In this document: positions 43,045-50,845 of the stretch, piece by piece | How the letters are laid out: every line of letters starts with the position of its first letter | Numbering within the stretch: the stretch's first letter is position 1 | NCBI RefSeq assembly: GCF_001443045.1 | Contig: NZ_LKPJ01000026.1 | Coordinates: forward strand, 38,528-102,527 | DNA from: Burkholderia ambifaria | GTDB lineage: Bacteria > Pseudomonadota > Gammaproteobacteria > Burkholderiales > Burkholderiaceae | DNA length: 64,000 nucleotides | Direction of reading: 5' to 3' | Made by a program: the position numbers and the translations under genes | The notes under the pieces: generated by a model | Databases searched by the model: none | What the model saw: the letters and a program-made list of their open reading frames with translations, nothing else | What the model was told of the DNA's origin: nothing

Positions 43045-43064
43045 AATTCCGAATGGCGGGAATT
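43045..43064. promoter_or_regulatory. Upstream dyad of the catabolic-cluster promoter
   Basis: AATTCCGAATGGCGGGAATT: AATTCC and GGAATT arms around the core CCG-n5-CGG. About 180-200 bp upstream of the decarboxylase gene and 120-160 bp upstream of the stronger site at 43186. Possibly an auxiliary operator. Confidence 0.5.
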
Positions 43065-43179
43065 TTGTTAACCCTTAGCGATGTGTGGAGAGCCGGGGGC
43101 TGGTGAATTTCCCCGTAAATACGCGACGCATATCGGGTTAACGTGAATCGTGTTGCCGCGGCGGCGACGCTTTTGATGT

Positions 43180-43208
43180 TTGACAAATCCCGTATTTCGG
43201 GATTAAAG
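43180..43208 (+). promoter_or_regulatory. Promoter with operator between -35 and -10
   Basis: TTGACA (43180-43185) is a consensus -35. AATCCCGTATTTCGGGATT (43186-43204), a perfect 7-bp inverted repeat with a 5-nt spacer, begins on the very next base. A -10 like ATTAAA (43202-43207) overlaps its right end. The decarboxylase ATG is 36 bp further. A repressor bound here would directly block RNA polymerase. The IclR protein at the other end of the cluster is the obvious candidate. Confidence 0.65.
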
Positions 43209-43243
43209 TCAAATCCATCCCATTCAAACCGTCGAGTTGCCGC

Positions 43244-44824
43244 ATGAACATCCCACAGTTGGACATCGATACCGAAACACGAAGCGGAGCGAGCGTCGTG
43301 CTCGAGACGGCGCGCGATGCCGGCGTCGACGTCTGTTTTGCCAATCCCGGCACCACCGAGATGCCATTCGTCGGCGCGCTCGACACCGTGGCGGGCGTGC
43401 GCTCGATCCTCGGGCTGTTCGAGGGCGTCTGCACGGGCGCGGCGGACGGCTATGGCCGCATGGCCGGCAAGCCGGCGATGACGCTGCTGCATCTCGGGCC
43501 GGGCCACGCAAACGGCATCGCCAACCTGCACAACGCGCGCCGCGCCCGCACGCCGATCCTGAACATCGTCGGCGATCACACGCGCGACCATCTGAAGTAC
43601 GACGCACCGCTCACGTCGGACATCGAGTCGCTCGCCCGCCCCGTGTCGGTGTGGTACCGCAGCGTCGCGCGCGACACGGATCTCGCGACGGATACGGCCG
43701 ATGCGATCTCGGCCGCGATGGGCGCGCAGCGCGGCGTCGCGACCCTCGTGCTGCCGGTCGATCTCCAGTCGGCCAAGGTGCGCGATGCGGTGTCACCCGC
43801 CGTCGTTCGCCCGGCCGAGGTGTCGTTCGACCCTGCGCAGGTCGAGCGGGTCGCGGATCTGCTGCTCAGCGGCCATCGCGCCGTGCTGTTGATGGGCGGC
43901 CGTGCACTGTCGGCTCGCGGGCAGCGCGCGGCGGCGCGCATCGCGGCGGCGACCGGCACGACCTGCTTCAGCGAGACCTTCCCGGCGCGCGCCGAGCGCG
44001 GCGGCGGCCTGCCGGACATCGACCGGTTGCCTTATTTCCCCGAGCCGGCGCTGGCCGCGCTGGCTTGCCGGCGCGTGGTGCTGGCGGGCGCGCTTCCGCC
44101 CGTCACCTACTTCGGCTACGAAGGCATTCCGGGTGAACTCGCGCGGCCCGAGGACATCGTGACGCTCGCCGCAGCGGGCGACGCGGCCGACGACGCGCTC
44201 GAAGCGCTGGCGGACCGCATTGGCGCACCGGAGAACGCCGACGGCGTGCCGGTCGAGCGCTGGCAGGTGGAAGAGGGGCCGCTGACGCCGCAGGCCGTCG
44301 GCCGCGTGCTGGCGAACGCATTGCCCGACGAGGCGATCGTGTCGATCGAGGGCGGCACGTGCGGCTATCCGTTCGTGACCGCATCGGCACGCGCCCGTCG
44401 TCACACGATCCTCACGAACACGGGCGGCGCGATCGGCCAGGGTTTGCCGGTCGCGCTCGGCGCCGCCGTCGCGTGTCCGGAACGCCGTGTGTTCGCGCTG
44501 CAGTCCGACGGCAGTGCGCAGTACACGATCCAGGCGCTGTGGACGATGGCACGCGAGCGTTTGCCGATCGTAATGCTGATCGCGTCGAACCGGCGCTACG
44601 GCATCCTGCAGACCGAACTCGCGCGCAGTGGCCTGCCGGCCGACACGCCGCACGCCAGCCGCCTGACGCTACTGGACGATCCGCCGATCGACTGGCTCGC
44701 GCTGTCGCGCGGCTACGGCGTGCCGGCCGAGCGCGCGAGCACGACGCAAGCGCTCGCGCAGGCGCTCGACGACGCACTCGCCCATACCGACGGGCCGAGG
44801 CTCATCGAAATGTGCCTGTCCTGA
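43244..44824 (+). CDS. TPP-dependent decarboxylase/acetolactate synthase-like enzyme
   Basis: A 526-residue enzyme of the acetolactate synthase/benzoylformate decarboxylase family. The N-terminal PYR domain has FANPGTTEMPFVGALD and the catalytic Glu in LGLFEGVCTGAADGYGRMAG. The central domain is at about 190-320. The C-terminal PP domain has NTGGAIGQGLPVALGAAVAC and the Mg/TPP segment ALQSDGSAQYTIQALW with RRYGILQTEL. Length is closer to benzoylformate decarboxylase (about 530) than to acetolactate synthase (about 570). First gene of the cluster, directly behind the operator-controlled promoter. Likely decarboxylates a 2-oxoacid intermediate; identity unknown. Confidence 0.85.
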   Translation: MNIPQLDIDTETRSGASVVLETARDAGVDVCFANPGTTEMPFVGALDTVAGVRSILGLFEGVCTGAADGYGRMAGKPAMTLLHLGPGHANGIANLHNARRARTPILNIVGDHTRDHLKYDAPLTSDIESLARPVSVWYRSVARDTDLATDTADAISAAMGAQRGVATLVLPVDLQSAKVRDAVSPAVVRPAEVSFDPAQVERVADLLLSGHRAVLLMGGRALSARGQRAAARIAAATGTTCFSETFPARAERGGGLPDIDRLPYFPEPALAALACRRVVLAGALPPVTYFGYEGIPGELARPEDIVTLAAAGDAADDALEALADRIGAPENADGVPVERWQVEEGPLTPQAVGRVLANALPDEAIVSIEGGTCGYPFVTASARARRHTILTNTGGAIGQGLPVALGAAVACPERRVFALQSDGSAQYTIQALWTMARERLPIVMLIASNRRYGILQTELARSGLPADTPHASRLTLLDDPPIDWLALSRGYGVPAERASTTQALAQALDDALAHTDGPRLIEMCLS

Positions 44825-44873
44825 TCGCGCCACCCGCTTTTCCCTTCAATCCCGACTCTCACCTTTCATTGCT

Positions 44874-45686
44874 ATGGATCTGCAACTCCACGGAAAAGCC
44901 GCGTTCATCACCGGCGGCAGCATGGGCATCGGCAAGGCAGTCGCGCTCGAGCTGGCCCGCGAAGGCGTCAACGTCACCATCGCCGCACGGCGCATGGAAC
45001 ACCTCGAAGCGGCCGCCGCCGACATTCGCGCGGAACTCGCGCCGCTGGGCGACACGGCGGGGGTGATCCTGCCCGTCACGGTGGACACGACCGACATGGC
45101 GTCCGTCGAGGCGGCGATGGCCGCGAGCGTCGAGCGCTTCGGCCGGCTCGACATCCTGCTGAACGGCGCCGCGCATCCGGGCGGCCTCGTGCGGGCGGAG
45201 CTGGAAAACGCCGACCCGCAGGGGCTGCTCCAGGATATCGACATCAAGGTGGTCGGCTACCTGCGTTGCGCGAAGGCGGCCGCGCCCTACATGCGGCGCA
45301 ACGGCTTTGGCCGGATCGTCAACATCGGCGGCCTCACGGGCCGTGGCAGCAAGCAGCTGTCCGGCATGCGCAACGTGGCGATCGTGCACCTCACCAAGAC
45401 GCTGTCCGACCAGCTCGGCCCGTTCGGCATCACGGTCAACACGATTCACCCGGGTGTGGTCGAGACGCCGCACATCCACGAACTCTACGAGAAAGAGGCG
45501 CAGAAGCAGGGGCTCACGGCCGCGGAGGTCGAGGCGAACTACGTGAAGGTCACGCCGATCCGGCGCGTGCTGCAGCCGGAAGAAATGGGGTGGATCGTCG
45601 CGTTTCTCGCATCGCCGAAATCCGGGTCGATCACCGGCGAGTCGATCGGCTGCGACGGCGGGCTCACGCGCGGCATTTTTCTCTGA
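44874..45686 (+). CDS. SDR-fold protein lacking the catalytic tetrad
   Basis: 270 residues with a clear Rossmann fold: ITGGSMGIGKAVALELAREG (glycine motif 13-20) and FGRLDILLNGAAHPGG. Compared with FabG, the catalytic residues are all different: the active-site Asn position is Lys (IKVVGYLRCAK), the Ser is Gly (NIGGLTGRG, and the loop is three residues shorter), and Y-x-x-x-K reads S-G-M-R-N (SGMRNVAIVHLTKTL). The following FGITVNTIHPGVVETP is standard. Cofactor binding is plausible but classical alcohol/ketone chemistry is not. In the cluster between decarboxylase and propeller protein (49 and 15 bp gaps). Confidence 0.85.
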   Translation: MDLQLHGKAAFITGGSMGIGKAVALELAREGVNVTIAARRMEHLEAAAADIRAELAPLGDTAGVILPVTVDTTDMASVEAAMAASVERFGRLDILLNGAAHPGGLVRAELENADPQGLLQDIDIKVVGYLRCAKAAAPYMRRNGFGRIVNIGGLTGRGSKQLSGMRNVAIVHLTKTLSDQLGPFGITVNTIHPGVVETPHIHELYEKEAQKQGLTAAEVEANYVKVTPIRRVLQPEEMGWIVAFLASPKSGSITGESIGCDGGLTRGIFL

Positions 45687-45701
45687 CACAAGGAGCATTT
45701 C

Positions 45702-46739
45702 ATGACCGCAACCGTACTGGTCGCCACGGCCGGGCAAGGCATCCTGCGCTCGAACGACGACGGCAAGACCTGGCATCGCCTCGGGCTCGCCGAGCCGATC
45801 GAGTTCGACGGCATCGTGCGCGCGCTCGCGGTGGATCCCGCGACGCCGTCGCGCGTGTATGCCGGCGCTGATGCGGGGCTGTGCATCAGCGAGGATGGCG
45901 GCGCGCACTGGTTTCGGCCCGAGAACGTGCTGAACGGACAGACGGTCTGGTCCATCGCGATCGATCCGGCGAACCCCGCGGTGCTCTATGCGGGCACCGG
46001 CGCGCCGTCACGCGCCGCGCTGTACAAGTCGAGCGACGCGGGCCTGACGTGGGAGCGAACGGCGCCCGAGTTCCCCGAGTTTTGCGCGGGCGTCAATCGC
46101 CCGCGGCTGCTGACGATTTGCGTGGATCCGGACGACGGCCGCAACGTCTGGTATGGCGTGGAGGAGGGCGGTGCGTGGCGCAGCCGCGATGCCGGTGCGA
46201 GCTGGACGCGCGTGGACGGCCCCGGCACGGCGATCCGCAACAGCGACATTCATGCGATCGCCGTGCTGTCCGCCACGGCGGACCGGCCCAAAACCACCGT
46301 GCTGCTGACGGTCAACGCGGTGTACGTGAGCGAGGACGACGGGCAGACCTGGGACGCCAAGGCGTCGCGCGACCGCTTCGACGGGCTCTATTACACGCGT
46401 ACGGTCGTGCAACTGCCGGAGCCGGAAGGCGACCTGCTGATGGCGATCGGCGACGGCACGCCGGGCACCCGCAGCCGCATCTACCGCTCGACCGATCGCG
46501 GCTACGCGTGGCACGAAGCGGATCTGCAAACGCCGCCGAATTCCACGTTCTGGGCATTCGGCGTCCATGCGGCCCGGCCGGCGCTCGTCTATGCGGGCAC
46601 CAAGTACGGGCACCTGTTCTGTTCGCGCGACGGCGGCCGGAACTGGACCAAGGAATGGCGCGACTTCAGCGAGATCACGGCCGTCGCGTGGACGCCGTTC
46701 GAAGCGCCGCTCGTTGCCCACGCGCAGTCGATCAATTGA
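45702..46739 (+). CDS. BNR/Asp-box beta-propeller protein
   Basis: A 345-residue all-beta protein with regularly spaced Asp boxes (S-x-D-x-G-x-x-W): RSNDDGKTW, ISEDGGAHW, SSDAGLTW, SRDAGASW, SEDDGQTW, STDRGYAW and CSRDGGRNW. This gives a six- to seven-bladed propeller like sialidase or sortilin-VPS10 folds. There is no signal peptide, so unlike sialidases it should be cytoplasmic. The conserved Arg triad of sialidases cannot be identified. In catabolic clusters such proteins are usually unexplained; a lactonase-like or accessory role is possible. 15 bp after the SDR stop, hence tightly coupled. Confidence 0.75.
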   Translation: MTATVLVATAGQGILRSNDDGKTWHRLGLAEPIEFDGIVRALAVDPATPSRVYAGADAGLCISEDGGAHWFRPENVLNGQTVWSIAIDPANPAVLYAGTGAPSRAALYKSSDAGLTWERTAPEFPEFCAGVNRPRLLTICVDPDDGRNVWYGVEEGGAWRSRDAGASWTRVDGPGTAIRNSDIHAIAVLSATADRPKTTVLLTVNAVYVSEDDGQTWDAKASRDRFDGLYYTRTVVQLPEPEGDLLMAIGDGTPGTRSRIYRSTDRGYAWHEADLQTPPNSTFWAFGVHAARPALVYAGTKYGHLFCSRDGGRNWTKEWRDFSEITAVAWTPFEAPLVAHAQSIN

Positions 46740-46756
46740 ATTGAGCGGAGCGAACG

Positions 46757-47272
46757 ATGACACCGTCCGACATCCAGCAACACGCCGAGCGCGCGAACGC
46801 GAGCGGGCTGCCGCTGCCGACGCCGCGCGTGCAGCGCACCCACCTGTCGCTGTTCGTGCGCGACCCCGTGCGCTCGAGCACCTGGTATGCCGAGGTGCTC
46901 GGCATGACGGAAACCGCGCGCGGCGAGCAGTGGGTGTTCATGTCCTTCGGCCAGAAGCACCATGACATCGCGCTGATTCGCGCGGCGTCCGACGCGGAGC
47001 TCGGCACGATCGGCCTGCAGCACTACGGGCTCGAGATCGCCGGCGGGTTGACCGAGCTGCGTCGCCTGTACGGCATGCTGATCCGCCGCAACGTGCCGAT
47101 CGTCAAGATCACCGACCACAAGGTCGGGATCGGCGTGTATTTCGCGGACCCGGACGGCAACCGCCTCGAATTTTTCTGCGAGACCGTCACCGACGACGAA
47201 GAGGGCAAGCGCGTGCTGCACCGGTACAACGCGCCGAGCGACCCCGTGCAACTCGAGCCGCTGTTCGACTGA
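46757..47272 (+). CDS. VOC-superfamily protein (extradiol dioxygenase/glyoxalase fold)
   Basis: 171 residues forming two beta-alpha-beta-beta-beta modules. Candidate metal ligands sit in the usual places: His in VQRTHLSLFVRDPVRSSTWY, His in GLQHYGLEIAGG and Glu in DPDGNRLEFFCETVT. These match type I extradiol dioxygenases and glyoxalase-like enzymes, in which a His-His-Glu triad binds Fe or Mn. A single-domain VOC protein next to an aromatic hydroxylase and an alpha/beta hydrolase suggests ring cleavage, but this is inference. ATG 46757 follows ggagcg. Confidence 0.8.
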   Translation: MTPSDIQQHAERANASGLPLPTPRVQRTHLSLFVRDPVRSSTWYAEVLGMTETARGEQWVFMSFGQKHHDIALIRAASDAELGTIGLQHYGLEIAGGLTELRRLYGMLIRRNVPIVKITDHKVGIGVYFADPDGNRLEFFCETVTDDEEGKRVLHRYNAPSDPVQLEPLFD

Positions 47273-47322
47273 TGCACCGGCCTTTCATTTCCGCATAACC
47301 GACATTGAATAGAGGATTCCTG

Positions 47323-47928
47323 ATGAGCAAGATCGCAAATTTCGAAGGCTTTCATATCCGCAAGTGGTACACGCAGATCGAGGATTCGCTCGCGAACGAA
47401 ACCGGCCAGCTCGCGGACGGCGAGCCGCTGCGCAAGATCGTGATCGCCGCGGCCGTTCACAACCCGTATGCGGGGCGGTTCAGCGAAAACCTCGACGACC
47501 TCGTGCGCCCGTCGCCCGCGCTCGGCAAGGAGTTCGCGCGGCGCATCGAGTCGCTCGCGGCGGGCCGTGCGATCGAGAGCTACGGCAAGGCTTGCCTGGT
47601 CGGCTCGGCCGGCGAGTACGAACACGGCAACGCGTTCCTGACGTCGATCTTCGCGGAGCCGATCCGCGCGGCGCTGGGCGGCGGGAAGTCGTGGGTGCCG
47701 TCGAGCGGCAAGCGCGGCCCGATCAACACGGTGATCGACGTGCCGCTCGCGCACAAGGATGCGCTCTACGTGCGCTCGCACTACGACACGGTGACGTGCC
47801 TGTTCCCCGATGCGCCCAACGACGACGAAGTGCTGGTGATCTTCGCATTCGCGACGCGCGGCCGCCTGCATGCACGGCTCGGCGGGCTGAAGGCGAGCGA
47901 GATCGTCGGCCGCGACGGCCTGGTCTGA
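47323..47928 (+). CDS. PF06684-like (amino acid synthesis) protein
   Basis: A 201-residue soluble protein: KIVIAAAVHNPYAGRFSENL, LVGSAGEYEHGNAFLTSIFA, GPINTVIDVPLAHKDALYVR and FAFATRGRLHARLGGLKAS. I recall this pattern from the amino acid synthesis family (PF06684), whose biochemical role is not established; members often occur next to flavin monooxygenases and NIPSNAP proteins. The start ATG 47323 (MSKIANFEGF) was preferred to the upstream codon because gagga lies in front of it. Fifth gene of the cluster. Confidence 0.7.
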   Translation: MSKIANFEGFHIRKWYTQIEDSLANETGQLADGEPLRKIVIAAAVHNPYAGRFSENLDDLVRPSPALGKEFARRIESLAAGRAIESYGKACLVGSAGEYEHGNAFLTSIFAEPIRAALGGGKSWVPSSGKRGPINTVIDVPLAHKDALYVRSHYDTVTCLFPDAPNDDEVLVIFAFATRGRLHARLGGLKASEIVGRDGLV

Positions 47929-47955
47929 TCACGGATGCAGGCCGGGGAGCACATG

Positions 47956-48834
47956 ATGAATACGGCATCCGTCAAGGATGGGTGGGTCGACAGCGACGGG
48001 CTGCGGCTGCACTACGTGAGCTGGGGGCGCGACGATGCGCCGGCCGTGGTGATGCTGCACGGCTTGCGCAGTTACGCACATACGTGGGCGCCCGTCGCCG
48101 ACGCGCTGGTCGACCGCTACCGGGTCGTCGCGCTCGATCAGCGCGGACGCGGACGGAGCGACTGGGATCCGCAGCGTGACTATTACGCAGCGGCCTACGT
48201 GCGTGATCTCGACGCGTTGGTGCGCGCGCTGAACCTGAAACGATTCGTGCTGGTCGGGCATTCGATGGGTGGCGCCAATGCGTTCGTCTATGCCGCGGCG
48301 CAACCGGAACGGCTCGCCGGCCTCGCGATCGAGGACATGGGCCCGGGCGCGTCGGCCGGTTCGCAGGGCTCGGAGCGCATCAAGCGCGAGCTGAAGGAAA
48401 CGCCGGACGCGTTCGCGTCGTGGGACGAGGCGCGTGCGTTCTGGCGGCGCCAGCGGCCGAACATCACGGAATCCGCGCTCGATTCGCGCATCGCGCACTC
48501 GCTGAAAGAGGCCGGGCAAGGGCGGATCGTATGGCGTCACGACGCCGACGGGATTGCGGCGGCGCGGCTCACCGCAACGCCGGAGCAACTCGTCCATCTG
48601 TGGCCGCTGATCCTCAACCTGCACGTGCCGACCCTGTTGCTGCGCGGCGGCGAATCGGATTTCCTGTCCGCGGACGTGGCGGCCGAAATGACGGCCGCCA
48701 ATACGGGAATCGAGCGGATCGATATTCCCGGTGCGACGCATTACGTCCATGACGATCAGCCGGCCGCGTTCAATCACGCATTGCGCACCTGGCTCGATCG
48801 CCTGGACGATCCGGCGTGGCGGGCGGGAGTCTGA
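47956..48834 (+). CDS. Alpha/beta hydrolase
   Basis: A 292-residue alpha/beta-hydrolase-fold enzyme. Oxyanion-hole region VVMLHGLRSYAHTW. Nucleophile elbow VLVGHSMGGANAFVYA (Ser in G-H-S-M-G). Acid in the strand PTLLLRGGESDFLS. Catalytic His in IPGATHYVHDDQPAA. It resembles C-C bond hydrolases (MhpC/BphD) and esterases. Two ATGs adjoin (47953, 47956); the second is six bases from ggggag and is used here. With the VOC and FAD hydroxylase genes it would fit a hydroxylation, ring-cleavage, hydrolysis order, which is inferred. Confidence 0.85.
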   Translation: MNTASVKDGWVDSDGLRLHYVSWGRDDAPAVVMLHGLRSYAHTWAPVADALVDRYRVVALDQRGRGRSDWDPQRDYYAAAYVRDLDALVRALNLKRFVLVGHSMGGANAFVYAAAQPERLAGLAIEDMGPGASAGSQGSERIKRELKETPDAFASWDEARAFWRRQRPNITESALDSRIAHSLKEAGQGRIVWRHDADGIAAARLTATPEQLVHLWPLILNLHVPTLLLRGGESDFLSADVAAEMTAANTGIERIDIPGATHYVHDDQPAAFNHALRTWLDRLDDPAWRAGV

Positions 48835-48837
48835 CGA

Positions 48838-50469
48838 ATGAACATGAACCATGCGAACCGGACGTCGGTCGCGATCGTCGGCGCGGGGCCGAACGGTGCG
48901 GCGATGGCGAACCTGCTCGGCCTCTATGGCATCGCGACGGTGATCATCGAGAAGGCGCCGCAGATCGTCGAGTTTCCGCGTGCGGTCGGTATCGACGACG
49001 AGGCGCTGCGGCTGTTCCAGACCGCGGGCCTCGCCGACGAACTGAGCCGTGACATCATCCAGAACGTGCCGCTGCGCATGTTCAAGGCGAACGGCGAATG
49101 CTTTGCCGACATCCGTCCGTCGATGCGCGAGTTCGGCTGGTGGCGGCGCAACATCTTCATGCAGCAACTGGCCGAGCGAACGCTGCGCGACGGGCTGGCG
49201 CGCTATCCGCACGTGTCGCTGCGCACCGGCGAAGAAGTGGTCGGCATCGATCAGGATGACGAAGGTGTCACGCTGCAGGTGCGCCGCGCCGACGGCCAGC
49301 ACTACGCGCTCGAGGCCGACTACGTGGTGGCGGCCGACGGCGGCCGCAGCCCGATGCGCGAATGGCTGGGCGTCAAGCTGGCCGGCACCACCCATCCGAT
49401 GAAATGGGTCGTGGTCGACGTGAAGAATGCCGGGCTCGACCAGCCGTGCACGGCGCTGAACTGCGACCCGCGCCGCCCGAACGTCTGCATCTATCTGCCG
49501 TTCAATTTCCGGCGCTGGGAGTTTCTCGTGTTCCCGCACGAGGACGAAGAGGCGATCGCGAAACCGGAATCGATACGCGCGCTGATCGCGCCTTACGTCG
49601 ACGATGTCGACCGCCTCGAGATCGTGCGCGCCCGGACTTACACGCACCATTCGCGCGTGGCCGAAAGGTTCGTCGTCGGCCGCGTGGCGCTCATCGGCGA
49701 TGCGGCGCACCTGACGCCGCCGTGGATCGGCCAGGGCCTGAACGCGGGGTTGCGCGACGTGGGCAATCTCGCGTGGAAGCTGGCGGGCGTGGTCAACGGC
49801 GCATTGCATCCCGGCGTGATCCACACGTACGAATCGGAGCGGCGCGATCACGCGAAGGCGATGATCGACCTGGCGGACACGTTCGGCGCGATGCTGATGC
49901 CGACCAACCGGCTCGTCGCATTCCTGCGCGATCGTTTCCTCGGGCTTACGCGTTACGCACCGGGCCTGAAGGACTACATCCTGCAGATGCGTTTCAAGCC
50001 GATGCCGAGCTATACGCGCGGCGTCGTGCTGCCGGGCGCGCCGGACACCGCAGTCGGCAGGATGATCGCGCAGCCGGACGTCGAGACGGCCGACGGCGTG
50101 CGCCGCAAGCTCGACGACGTGCTGGGCCCGTGGTTCTCGATCGTCGGCTGGCAATGCGATCCGCAGGCCTGCCTGAGCGACGACGATCGGGCGTACTGGG
50201 CGGCGCTGGGCGCGACCTTCGTCCAGGTCAACCGCTCGCGCAGCGGCACCGGCCGCGCGGGGCGGCTGGCCAGCGGCCACGGCAGCACGTGCGTCGAAGA
50301 CGTCGATAACGCACTGGCCGACTGGTTCGACCGGCATGCGGGCCCGCTCGTGGTGGTGCGCCCGGATCGCTATGTGGCCGCGCAGACGGATGCGGTGGGG
50401 ATGGCTCGCGTGACCGAAGCCTTTCAGGCGTTCGCGCCGCGACAACGAGAGGAAGCACATGTTTGTTGA
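48838..50469 (+). CDS. FAD-dependent aromatic hydroxylase (MhpA/PheA-like)
   Basis: A 543-residue class A flavoprotein monooxygenase. FAD site SVAIVGAGPNGAAMANLLGL (GxGxxG), the DG motif VVAADGGRSPMREWLG, and the second FAD motif VALIGDAAHLTPPWIGQGLN with AGLRDVGNLAWKLAGV. Length and order match 3-(3-hydroxyphenyl)propionate hydroxylase. Such enzymes insert one oxygen ortho to a phenol hydroxyl using NAD(P)H. It starts 3 bp after the hydrolase stop and overlaps the next gene by 11 bp, so the three are translationally coupled. Substrate unknown. Confidence 0.87.
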   Translation: MNMNHANRTSVAIVGAGPNGAAMANLLGLYGIATVIIEKAPQIVEFPRAVGIDDEALRLFQTAGLADELSRDIIQNVPLRMFKANGECFADIRPSMREFGWWRRNIFMQQLAERTLRDGLARYPHVSLRTGEEVVGIDQDDEGVTLQVRRADGQHYALEADYVVAADGGRSPMREWLGVKLAGTTHPMKWVVVDVKNAGLDQPCTALNCDPRRPNVCIYLPFNFRRWEFLVFPHEDEEAIAKPESIRALIAPYVDDVDRLEIVRARTYTHHSRVAERFVVGRVALIGDAAHLTPPWIGQGLNAGLRDVGNLAWKLAGVVNGALHPGVIHTYESERRDHAKAMIDLADTFGAMLMPTNRLVAFLRDRFLGLTRYAPGLKDYILQMRFKPMPSYTRGVVLPGAPDTAVGRMIAQPDVETADGVRRKLDDVLGPWFSIVGWQCDPQACLSDDDRAYWAALGATFVQVNRSRSGTGRAGRLASGHGSTCVEDVDNALADWFDRHAGPLVVVRPDRYVAAQTDAVGMARVTEAFQAFAPRQREEAHVC

Positions 50470-50791
50470 GCAACGCACCTATACGCTGGTGCCGGGCGGC
50501 GTCGCCGAATATCTGCGCGTGTACGCGGAATGCGGGCGCACGGCGCAGGAGCAGGCGCTCGGCACGATGGTCGGCTGTTTTGCGACCGAAGTCGGGCCGC
50601 TGAACCAGCTTGTCTATCTGTGGGCATTCGATTCGCTGGACGATCGTGCGCGGCGTCGCGCCGCGCTGATGGCCGATCCCGAGTTCAGGACGTTTCGCGG
50701 CAAGGTCCGGCATCTGCTCGTCAGGCAGGAAAACCAGATTCTCCGGCAGGAAATCGGCGGCCTGTTGCGTGCGCCGAGCCCGGCCGCGTGA
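50459..50791 (+). CDS. NIPSNAP-family protein
   Basis: A 110-residue single-domain NIPSNAP protein (dimeric ferredoxin-like fold): VEQRTYTLVPGGVAEYLRVY, LGTMVGCFATEVGPLNQLVY and LWAFDSLDDRARRRAALMAD. These small proteins are frequent accessories of aromatic catabolic operons; their chemistry is mostly unknown. It overlaps the hydroxylase stop by 11 bp (ggaagcacATG), indicating coupled translation. Confidence 0.82.
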   Translation: MFVEQRTYTLVPGGVAEYLRVYAECGRTAQEQALGTMVGCFATEVGPLNQLVYLWAFDSLDDRARRRAALMADPEFRTFRGKVRHLLVRQENQILRQEIGGLLRAPSPAA

Positions 50792-50845
50792 TGCGATCGC
50801 CGCACCGTCCGCGCCCATCGTGCAGTCTCTACCGAGGTATCCGTC

